Positions 8,560 through 15,047 of a stretch of DNA of 36,095 nt are shown piece after piece. The stretch comes from Lachnospiraceae bacterium (GTDB taxonomy: Bacteria > Bacillota > Clostridia > Lachnospirales > Lachnospiraceae). The position numbers were made by a program, and so were the translations under genes. The notes under the pieces are model-generated. The model was not told the origin of the DNA and did no database searches. It saw only the letters and a program-made list of their open reading frames with translations. The DNA lies in NCBI GenBank assembly GCA_011959285.1, contig BLLW01000038.1:1-36095 (forward strand), written 5' to 3'. Position 1 is the first letter of the stretch, and each line of letters begins with the position of its first letter.

Positions 8560-8700
8560 ATGAAGAAATTGATTGGATTTATTGCATTTTGGATTGCTGT
8601 AGGGATGCTGCTTATGCTTTTTCTTGCGCATCACTATCTGATTGCGCTCCTGATTATTGCATTGCTGCTATTGATTGGATATAACTGTTATTTGAATTAG
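8560..8700 (+). CDS. Small membrane protein, 46 aa
   Basis: A short open frame starting MKKLIGFIAFWIAVGMLLML and ending in GYNCYLN. It is almost entirely hydrophobic, with two probable membrane helices (residues ~4-22 and ~26-41) joined by a short AHHY turn. A GAGAAGG ribosome binding site lies 7-8 bases before the ATG. It sits in an otherwise empty 233-bp gap between the gerW-like gene and the coiled-coil/HPD gene, same strand. I do not recognise a named family. The good ribosome binding site, Lys-Lys start and consistent membrane pattern support a real gene; confirmation needs conservation in relatives. Confidence 0.65.
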   Translation: MKKLIGFIAFWIAVGMLLMLFLAHHYLIALLIIALLLLIGYNCYLN

Positions 8701-8739
8701 AGAGACCTGTAGCTCCTATCATTCAAAATGGAGGATATT

Positions 8740-9315
8740 ATGGATAGAGTTGATGAGACGGAAATCATCGAAGAGCAAAGTGGTGAGGAAATTCTGGCAG
8801 ATGCTGCACTGGACGAGCTTCATGAGTTGAAAATCTGGCTGTTTAAGGAAAACGTTCGGCTTAAGATGGAACAGAGCGAATTAAAACATGCACAGGACGC
8901 GCTTGCCAAAGAACGGAAGCAATTTGAAGATGAAATGAAAAGGATGGAACGCGAGCTGGAGTTTGAACAAAAACGCTTAAAGCAGGACGAGTCTTTTTTT
9001 GATAAGAAGATGGACATCCTTAAGAACGCTTTTGCGCAGTTGGACATAGAGCGCAAAAAACTGGACCGTGACCGGGTTTTGCTCGAAGCAGAGCGGAACG
9101 TGCATGAGAACAATACACGATTGGGAAAAAATATGGAAGCAGCAGAATTGTTGTTTCAAGGCGTCAAAAGCCATCTGGCATTGAAAAAGAGATACCGGGA
9201 TCTGATTAAAATGTTTCATCCTGACAATATTGCAGGAGATCATGAAATGGTTCTGATGATCAATCGTATTTATGATGAATTAAAAAGGGATTACGAAATG
9301 GGTAAGAGAGCATAA
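8740..9315 (+). CDS. Coiled-coil protein with C-terminal J-domain-like HPD motif
   Basis: Predicted 191 residues. Residues ~20-125 are a highly charged heptad-like coiled coil (ELKIWLFKENVRLKMEQSEL, then repeated Lys/Glu-rich helices). The last ~50 residues read LKKRYRDLIKMFHPDN... MINRIYDELKRDYEMG, which looks like helix II, the HPD loop and helix III of a DnaJ J-domain; HPD is the tripeptide that stimulates Hsp70 ATPase. No Gly/Phe or zinc-finger region of DnaJ is present. Start: ATG 8740 is preceded at five bases by GGAGG (8730-8734); ATG 8728 overlaps that site and would be four residues longer. A terminator shared with the convergent rpmB follows. The role is unknown; a specialised DnaK co-chaperone or scaffold is an inference. 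Confidence 0.8.
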   Translation: MDRVDETEIIEEQSGEEILADAALDELHELKIWLFKENVRLKMEQSELKHAQDALAKERKQFEDEMKRMERELEFEQKRLKQDESFFDKKMDILKNAFAQLDIERKKLDRDRVLLEAERNVHENNTRLGKNMEAAELLFQGVKSHLALKKRYRDLIKMFHPDNIAGDHEMVLMINRIYDELKRDYEMGKRA

Positions 9316-9333
9316 AAAATAGGTATAAAAAAA

Positions 9334-9360
9334 CTGACCGTTTATTGCGGTCAGCTTTTT
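9334..9360. terminator. Bidirectional terminator between HPD protein gene and rpmB
   Basis: CTGACCG (9334-9340) and CGGTCAG (9348-9354) form a perfect 7-bp stem with a 7-base loop. A T run follows on the + strand and an A run (about 9327-9333) precedes it, giving a T run on the - strand. It can therefore end transcripts from both convergent genes. Confidence 0.85.
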
Positions 9361-9375
9361 GCAATCATTTTAAAT

Positions 9376-9561
9376 TTAAGCTCTTTCAACTTTTCCGGAC
9401 TTTAAGCAGCTTGTACAAACGTGCATTCTTTTGGAAGCTCCGTTAACTTTACACTTAACACTTTTGATGTTTGATTTCCAGATTCTGTTAGATCTTCTAT
9501 GAGAATGGCTTACGTTGTTTCCAAAATGAACGCCCTTACCACAAATATCACATTTAGCCAT
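9376..9561 (-). CDS. rpmB: 50S ribosomal protein L28
   Basis: Predicted 61-residue large-subunit protein. It begins MAKCDICGKGVHFGNNVSHS and continues with RSNRIWKSNIK; the CxxC at residues 4-7 and a second CTSC pair near the C-terminus make the zinc-ribbon (C+) form of L28. The ATG at 9561 is preceded by GGAGGTGCAACG, an excellent ribosome binding site; an upstream in-frame ATG at 9579 overlaps that site and is rejected. It is transcribed alone from a strong promoter at 9607-9635 and ends at the shared terminator. In B. subtilis rpmB is also divergent from yloU, so this order is conserved. Confidence 0.97.
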   Translation of the reverse strand: MAKCDICGKGVHFGNNVSHSHRRSNRIWKSNIKSVKCKVNGASKRMHVCTSCLKSGKVERA

Positions 9562-9606
9562 CGTTGCACCTCCTAACAATTCAAATTAAACACACACAAC
9601 AGTTGT

Positions 9607-9635
9607 ATAATAGCAGATATTAGATAAGAATGCAA
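9607..9635 (-). promoter_or_regulatory. rpmB promoter
   Basis: Read on the - strand, TTGCAT (9635-9630) and TATTAT (9612-9607) are separated by 17 bases. Transcription would start near 9600, giving a ~40-base leader before the rpmB ATG at 9561. Confidence 0.75.
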
Positions 9636-9655
9636 GTAAAAATTTAACATTTTTC

Positions 9656-9765
9656 GCGGGGATGTGTGGAAGTGTTTTTGGGGGAGGTGGTGATAATCCG
9701 CACAGAGGTTTGTTCGTTCCCCAAGCTGCGCTCCTTTCCTTGCAGGCTGAACTGCCACCAATGTT
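9656..9765. other. GC-rich structured intergenic element between rpmB and asp23/yloU
   Basis: This stretch is far more GC-rich than the AT-rich flanks and lies upstream of both divergent promoters. On the + strand several helices are possible: TGTGTGGA (9663-9670) with TCCGCACA (9697-9704), TTGGGG (9678-9683) with CCCCAA (9719-9724), and GGTGGT (9686-9691) with GCCACC (9754-9759). The first two would form a pseudoknot if both exist. A T run begins at 9764. I do not recognise a known RNA. It could be a small RNA gene, an interspersed repeat or neither; no coding sequence is convincing here. Confidence 0.3.
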
Positions 9766-9786
9766 TTTTATAATTTAATTTTTTTG

Positions 9787-9815
9787 TTTCTTTTTTTCCA
9801 ATTTACGGTTATAAT
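9787..9815 (+). promoter_or_regulatory. Probable promoter of asp23(yloU)-fakA
   Basis: TATAAT at 9810-9815 is a consensus -10. The -35 is weak (TTTCTT at 9787-9792, 17-base spacing, or TTGTTT slightly upstream). A T-rich tract precedes it. Transcription would start near 9822, ~29 bases before the ATG. Confidence 0.5.
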
Positions 9816-9850
9816 ACTTAATATATGTTCAAAATATAAGGAGGCAGCCT

Positions 9851-10225
9851 ATGAAAAATTCTTCCATGAAGGGAACTTCTATGAATACGCATATGGGTAG
9901 TATTGCAATCGACAGTGAAGTAATCGCTCAATATGCAGGCAGCGTGGCAATGGAATGCTTTGGCGTTGTGGGAATGGCAGGCATCAATGTAAAAGACGGT
10001 CTTGTAAAACTGCTCAAGATGGACAGTATGACCAGAGGAATCAATGTAGCAGTCAAAAATAATAAGCTGATATTGAATTTTCATATTATTGTGGCTTACG
10101 GTGTAAGCATTTTAGCAGTTTCCGACAACTTGATCAGCAATGTAAAATATAAAGTTGAAGAATTTACAGGAATAGAAATTGAAAAAATAAACATCTTTGT
10201 TGAAGGTGTTAGAGTGATTGATTAA
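9851..10225 (+). CDS. yloU: Asp23/Gls24 family envelope stress response protein (YloU)
   Basis: Predicted 124 residues. The Asp23/Gls24 pattern is visible: GSIAIDSEVIAQYAGSVAMECFGVVGMAG, then NNKLILNFHIIVAYGVSILAV and the C-terminal VKYKVEEFTGIEIEKINIFVEGVR. Proteins of this family associate with the membrane or envelope and form oligomers; YloU itself has no defined activity. AAGGAGG lies seven bases before the ATG. The fakA (yloV) gene starts 12 bp downstream, the same order as B. subtilis yloU-yloV, so the pair is an operon. Confidence 0.93.
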   Translation: MKNSSMKGTSMNTHMGSIAIDSEVIAQYAGSVAMECFGVVGMAGINVKDGLVKLLKMDSMTRGINVAVKNNKLILNFHIIVAYGVSILAVSDNLISNVKYKVEEFTGIEIEKINIFVEGVRVID

Positions 10226-10237
10226 GGAGGATTAGAC

Positions 10238-11902
10238 GTGACTAATATAATCGACGCTAAGATACTGGCAAAGATGTTCTTAGCCGGAGCGAAAAATCTG
10301 GAATCCAAAAAGGAATGGATTAATGACTTAAATGTATTTCCTGTGCCGGACGGTGATACAGGAACGAATATGACGCTTACGATCATGTCTGCCGCAAAGG
10401 ATGTTGTCGGTATGGAAAATCCTGATATGGCATCCCTCTGTAAAGCAATCTCATCCGGGTCTTTAAGGGGGGCAAGAGGAAATTCCGGTGTTATTTTATC
10501 TCAGCTTTTCAGAGGATTTACTAAGTCTATCCGGGACAAGAGTGAATTAAACATTCCCGTATTTGCAGACGCTTTTGAGAAGGCAGTGGAGACCGCTTAT
10601 AAAGCAGTTATGAAACCGAAAGAAGGTACCATTCTGACTGTGGCAAAGGGTGCTGCCACGAAAGCAAGGGAACTTGCAAACGAAGGCTGTGACGATCTGG
10701 CGCTCTTTTTTGATGAGGTCATTAAGTATGCGGATGAAGTTTTGGAGCAGACTCCGGAGATGCTCCCAGTGTTAAAGCAGGCTGGCGTTGTGGACTCCGG
10801 CGGCCAGGGGCTCATGCAGGTGTTAAAAGGCGCTTATGATGCATTCCTTGGCAAGGAAATTGACCTGACGATTAGCGCGGTTACACACACATCCCCCGTA
10901 AAAGCTAATGTGGATGTACAGGCTGATATGGAAATTAAGTTCGGCTATTGCACAGAGTTTATCATTATGCTGAACAGGAATTTTAATATTAAAAACGAAA
11001 TGGATTTTAAAGAATATCTTGAATCTATCGGTGACTCCATCGTGGTCGTAGCGGATGATGACGTGGTAAAGGTGCACGTACATACCAATGACCCTGGACT
11101 TGCGATTCAGAAGGCGCTTAAGTATGGTGCGTTATCCAATTTAAAGATAGACAATATGCGTTTGGAACATCAGGAAAAACTATTTAAAGCAGGTCAGGCT
11201 GTTGCAGAGCAGGCACCTGCAAAAGAAGATTCTATGCCTCATAAAGAAGTAGGATTTATTGCTGTTTCTGTAGGCGAAGGAATGAATGAAATCTTTAAGG
11301 GGTTAGGCGCAGACTATATCATTGAGGGCGGACAGACCATGAACCCCAGCACAGAAGATATGTTAAATGCAATCGATAAGGTGAATGCAGACACAGTCTT
11401 CATTCTTCCAAACAACAAAAACATCATTCTTGCCGCAAATCAGGCGCAGATGATGGTGGAGGATAAGAAGATCGTTGTGGTCCCCACCCAAACCGTTCCG
11501 CAGGGAATTACGGCAATCATTAATTATGTTCCTGATATGACGGCTGATGAAAATGCTGAGACCATGAAACAGGAAATTGGCAATGTGAAAACTGGTCAGG
11601 TAACTTATGCTGTGAGAGATACGGTGATTGATGACAAAGAAATCAAGCAGGGTGATTATATGGGAATCGGCGATGCAGGAATATTGTCTGTAGGCAGCGA
11701 TGTTTCTGATGTCACATATCAGATGGTTCGGGAAATGATGAATGAAGATTTGGAACTAATCAGTGTTTATTATGGCGCGGATGTCACAGAAGATGCGGCA
11801 GAGCTGCTTAAAGGTCGTATTGCAGAAGCGTTTCCTTCCTGCGACATTGAACTCCAGTATGGAGGACAACCAATTTATTACTACATCATTTCAGCAGAAT
11901 AG
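10238..11902 (+). CDS. fakA: DAK2 domain fatty acid kinase FakA (YloV)
   Basis: Predicted 554 residues with a GTG start at 10238 behind AAGGAGG. The N-terminal DhaL/DAK2 kinase domain shows NVFPVPDGDTGTNM (D38, D40 are the magnesium/nucleotide ligands) and SLRGARGNSGVILSQ (~75-89). A middle domain and a C-terminal DegV-like region (GFIAVSVGEGMNEIF, then GGQTMNPSTEDML) complete the FakA architecture. FakA phosphorylates fatty acids bound to FakB proteins of the DegV family, feeding exogenous fatty acids into phospholipid synthesis. A DegV/FakB-like gene lies 2.2 kb downstream, beyond recG. Length matches FakA (~550). A terminator follows. Confidence 0.93.
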   Translation: MTNIIDAKILAKMFLAGAKNLESKKEWINDLNVFPVPDGDTGTNMTLTIMSAAKDVVGMENPDMASLCKAISSGSLRGARGNSGVILSQLFRGFTKSIRDKSELNIPVFADAFEKAVETAYKAVMKPKEGTILTVAKGAATKARELANEGCDDLALFFDEVIKYADEVLEQTPEMLPVLKQAGVVDSGGQGLMQVLKGAYDAFLGKEIDLTISAVTHTSPVKANVDVQADMEIKFGYCTEFIIMLNRNFNIKNEMDFKEYLESIGDSIVVVADDDVVKVHVHTNDPGLAIQKALKYGALSNLKIDNMRLEHQEKLFKAGQAVAEQAPAKEDSMPHKEVGFIAVSVGEGMNEIFKGLGADYIIEGGQTMNPSTEDMLNAIDKVNADTVFILPNNKNIILAANQAQMMVEDKKIVVVPTQTVPQGITAIINYVPDMTADENAETMKQEIGNVKTGQVTYAVRDTVIDDKEIKQGDYMGIGDAGILSVGSDVSDVTYQMVREMMNEDLELISVYYGADVTEDAAELLKGRIAEAFPSCDIELQYGGQPIYYYIISAE

Positions 11903-11922
11903 ATATGCATTCTTGTGTTAAC

Positions 11923-11949
11923 AAAAAGGACGGAGAGACCGTCCTTTTT
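11923..11949 (+). terminator. Rho-independent terminator after fakA
   Basis: AAAAAGGACGG (11923-11933) pairs perfectly with CCGTCCTTTTT (11939-11949) around an AGAGA loop; the distal stem arm provides the T run. Confidence 0.9.
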
Positions 11950-12005
11950 GCGTAGTATGAAATGTAGAAATAAAATCTAGATGTTATAGTTATAAGGAGC
12001 GCCAG

Positions 12006-14066
12006 ATGAAATATTCGGATGACATTATTCGGCTTAAGGGAATAGGGGAAAAGACGGCAAAACTTTTTTACCGGATTGGCATCCATACCACGTCAGATCT
12101 GCTGCTTAATTATCCAAGGGATTATCAGACGTTTGACCCGCCCATAAAAATTATGGAAGCATCAAAGCTGGAAACGGTTACGCTTGCATTGACTCTTCCG
12201 GCTTCCTTTAAATGGAAAAAGGTGCGGAATCTGTCAATTGGTACAGGAGTCGGAAGCGATGGCGAAAATAGGATTGCCATTACTTTTTTTAATGCGCCAT
12301 ATTTGAAAAGCAAACTTTCTGCGGGAAGTTCTTATCTGTTCAGAGGAAAAGTAAAGACAGAAAACGGCACATATCGTATAGATCAGCCCCAAATATACAC
12401 ATGGGCTGAATATCAGGAGAAGATGGGGCAGCTTTGGCCGTGCTACAGCCTTACCGCAGGTCTTACCAACCGCACAGTGGCAAAGGCGGTGGAACAGGCA
12501 CTTAATGGCTATGAGGAAGAAGAGTACCTTCCAGCAGATATCATAAAAGAGTATGAATTGATTTCAAGATCCCATGCTATATATCAGATTCATTTTCCTA
12601 AAGACTGGGAAAGCCTCATCATGGCTCGGAGGAGGCTGGTGTTTGATGAATTTTTCATCTTCCTGTTGTCCATAAGGCGTATGAAGGAATATAACGAAGC
12701 CCTTGATGCAGATTATCCCATGATCGAGACGGCATGGACGAAACGCTTTTTGGAGGGGCTTCCATATCGGCTGACCAATGCCCAGCTAAAGGTCTGGAAG
12801 GAGATCGAACAAGATCTTGTAAGTGGCAAGTGTATGAACCGGCTAGTGCAGGGCGATGTGGGATCGGGAAAGACGGTGCTGGCTTTCTTGGCGCTGTTGC
12901 TTACGGTGAGTAACGGGTATCAGGGGGCGCTTATGGCTCCCACAGAAATATTGGCATCCCAGCATTTTGAACAAATAAGCAGTATGACCCGCAAATATAA
13001 TTTTCCTTTTAAACCCATACTTCTTACCGGTTCTGTAAGCACAGCCAGAAAAAAGGAGGTTTATCGTCAAATAGAAGAAGGAGAAGTAAATCTTATCATC
13101 GGAACCCATGCGCTGATACAGGAAAAGGTGAATTATCAGAAACTTGCACTGGTCATTACCGATGAACAGCACCGTTTCGGCGTAAGGCAAAGGGAAACTT
13201 TAAGTGAAAAGGGGGGAAAGACTCATGTTCTCGTAATGAGTGCCACTCCCATTCCCAGAACGCTGGCGATTATCCTCTATGGAGATCTTCATCTGTCTGT
13301 GGTGGATGAACTGCCAGCTCACAGACTGCCGGTCAAAAATTGTGTGGTGGGAACTTCTTATCGGACCAAAGCTTATGAATTTATCACAAAAGAGATCCGA
13401 AAGGGAAATCAGGCATATGTAATCTGTCCTATGGTAGAAGCCGGCGAGGAAGGCATGACGGAACTGGAAAATGTGACGGACTACGGTGAGAAGCTGAAAA
13501 ATACGCTGCCAGAAGACATTCATGTGGAAATCCTCCATGGAAAGATGAAATCGGTGGATAAAAAACGAATTATGGAAGCTTTTGCTGCCGGCGATGTCCA
13601 TGTGCTGGTGTCCACTACCGTCATTGAGGTTGGAATCAATGTTCCGGCAGCAACCGTGATGATGATTGAAAATGCGGAGCGTTTCGGTCTCGCCCAGCTT
13701 CACCAGCTGCGGGGACGAATCGGACGGGGCACAGAGCAGTCTTATTGTATTTTCATCAATTGCTCTGATAAAGAAAAATCCATGGACAGGCTGAAAATAT
13801 TAAATAAATCAAATGATGGATTTTATATTGCGGAGGAGGATTTAAAGCTAAGGGGACCCGGAGATCTTTTTGGTATCAGGCAAAGCGGCGCTATGGAATT
13901 TCGCCTTGCAGACATTTATCAGGATTCAGAAATCCTCAAAAAAATCAGCATGACGGTAGATAAGCTGCTTTTGGAGGACGAAAATCTGGAAACGGAAAGA
14001 TGTGCTCCGCTTAAACGGTATTTGAATGAAAATGCTGGAAATTTTATTGACTTTAGAACAATCTGA
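12006..14066 (+). CDS. recG: ATP-dependent DNA helicase RecG
   Basis: Predicted 686-residue helicase that regresses stalled forks and processes junctions. The N-terminus begins with the RecG helix-hairpin-helix-like segment (LKGIGEKTAKLFYRIGI), followed by the OB/wedge domain (~55-150) that splits the fork. Helicase motifs: Walker A GDVGSGKT at 283-290, DEQH at 386-389, SATPIPRTLA (motif III), a motif V region STTVIEVGINVP and QLRGRIGRG (motif VI). C-terminal GPGDLFGIRQSG is typical of RecG. Length is normal. The ATG follows TAAGGAG at good spacing. It is separated from fakA by a terminator, so it probably has its own promoter, which I could not pin down. Confidence 0.97.
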   Translation: MKYSDDIIRLKGIGEKTAKLFYRIGIHTTSDLLLNYPRDYQTFDPPIKIMEASKLETVTLALTLPASFKWKKVRNLSIGTGVGSDGENRIAITFFNAPYLKSKLSAGSSYLFRGKVKTENGTYRIDQPQIYTWAEYQEKMGQLWPCYSLTAGLTNRTVAKAVEQALNGYEEEEYLPADIIKEYELISRSHAIYQIHFPKDWESLIMARRRLVFDEFFIFLLSIRRMKEYNEALDADYPMIETAWTKRFLEGLPYRLTNAQLKVWKEIEQDLVSGKCMNRLVQGDVGSGKTVLAFLALLLTVSNGYQGALMAPTEILASQHFEQISSMTRKYNFPFKPILLTGSVSTARKKEVYRQIEEGEVNLIIGTHALIQEKVNYQKLALVITDEQHRFGVRQRETLSEKGGKTHVLVMSATPIPRTLAIILYGDLHLSVVDELPAHRLPVKNCVVGTSYRTKAYEFITKEIRKGNQAYVICPMVEAGEEGMTELENVTDYGEKLKNTLPEDIHVEILHGKMKSVDKKRIMEAFAAGDVHVLVSTTVIEVGINVPAATVMMIENAERFGLAQLHQLRGRIGRGTEQSYCIFINCSDKEKSMDRLKILNKSNDGFYIAEEDLKLRGPGDLFGIRQSGAMEFRLADIYQDSEILKKISMTVDKLLLEDENLETERCAPLKRYLNENAGNFIDFRTI

Positions 14067-14143
14067 CAGTAAGATATATCTGTGCGCCTTTCGGGGAGCT
14101 GCACAATATGTTGTATTTTAGGAGAAAGGAAAGGTGAAAGAAA

Positions 14144-15010
14144 TTGAACCATAAAGTTGCAGTTGTTACAGATTCAAACAGCGGCATTACACAGGTCGAG
14201 GCAAAGGAGCTTGGAATCATAGTCCTGCCTATGCCTTTTATGATAGGAGAGGAAACTTTCTTTGAGGACATTACACTGACTCAGGAGGCATTTTACGAAA
14301 AACTGGAAGGAGGCGCAGACGTGGTCACCAGCCAGCCGTCGCCTGAATCTGTGATGAACCTTTGGGAAGATACATTAAAGGAATATGATGAGATTGTCTA
14401 TATTCCTATGAGCAGCGGATTGTCCGGCTCTTGCCAAAGCGCAGTCATGCTTTCGGAAGACTATGACGGAAAAGTGCAGGTAGTAAACAATCAGAGAATT
14501 TCCGTGACCCAGAGGCAGTCGGCGTTGGATGCCAAAATGCTTGTCGAAAAGGATATGAGTGCAGCACAGATTAAGGAATTTCTTGAAAATGACAAATTCA
14601 ATTCCAGTATTTACATTATGCTGGATACATTATATTACCTAAAAAAGGGCGGAAGGATCACGCCGGCAGCGGCAGCAATCGGAACCATCCTTAAACTTAA
14701 GCCTGTGCTTACGATTCAAGGGGATAAACTGGATGCCTTTGCCAAGGCAAGAACTGCCACCCAAGGAAAATCAATTATGATAAATGCCATCAGAAACGAT
14801 ATGGAAAACCGCTTCGGCGGCGCCAATGCCGATAATATCTGGCTTCAGGTAGCATATACCAAGGATTTGAATGCGGCAGAGCAGTTTGTAGATGAACTTT
14901 TGAAGGAATTTCCCGGATTTGACATTGTGATCAATCCTCTTTCCTTAAGCGTTGCATGCCATATCGGACCGGGTTCTTTGGCAGTCGCCTGCTGCAAAAA
15001 GATTCAATAA
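14144..15010 (+). CDS. DegV family fatty acid-binding protein (FakB-like)
   Basis: Predicted 288 residues. The DegV fold is recognisable from VAVVTDSNSGI near the start, VVTSQPSPESVM, YIPMSSGLSGSCQSA, the LYYLKKGGRITPA segment and the C-terminal CHIGPGSLAVAC. DegV proteins bind a fatty acid and, as FakB, present it to FakA; FakA is encoded 2.2 kb upstream. Start: TTG at 14144, giving MNHKVAVVTDS, with AGGAAAGGTGAAAG just upstream; no nearby in-frame ATG fits better. The 77-bp gap after recG contains a short imperfect hairpin but no clear terminator. Which fatty acid it binds cannot be read from sequence. Confidence 0.92.
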   Translation: MNHKVAVVTDSNSGITQVEAKELGIIVLPMPFMIGEETFFEDITLTQEAFYEKLEGGADVVTSQPSPESVMNLWEDTLKEYDEIVYIPMSSGLSGSCQSAVMLSEDYDGKVQVVNNQRISVTQRQSALDAKMLVEKDMSAAQIKEFLENDKFNSSIYIMLDTLYYLKKGGRITPAAAAIGTILKLKPVLTIQGDKLDAFAKARTATQGKSIMINAIRNDMENRFGGANADNIWLQVAYTKDLNAAEQFVDELLKEFPGFDIVINPLSLSVACHIGPGSLAVACCKKIQ

Positions 15011-15047
15011 AAGAAGTGTTCAATATTAAGAAAGAGGTTTGCAATAG

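Noticed and set aside
9573-9761. 62-codon open frame upstream of rpmB, - strand
   Set aside because: It crosses the rpmB promoter and ribosome binding site, has no ribosome binding site of its own, and its composition changes abruptly from the GC-rich element to AT-rich flank.
9656-9765. Signal recognition particle RNA (ffs) on the - strand
   Set aside because: There is a loose resemblance (AAGGAAAGGAGCGCAG) to the SRP apical loop, but the invariant GTCAGG and GGAAGGAAGCAGCC-type loop is not present and the long closing helix is missing.
13200-13703. 167-codon antisense open frame within recG
   Set aside because: Shadow of the helicase motifs on the sense strand; His/Phe-rich product with no domain.
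14067-14143. Terminator between recG and degV
   Set aside because: Small imperfect pairings (TGTGC with GCACA) exist but there is no stable stem followed by a T run, so a clear terminator cannot be claimed.
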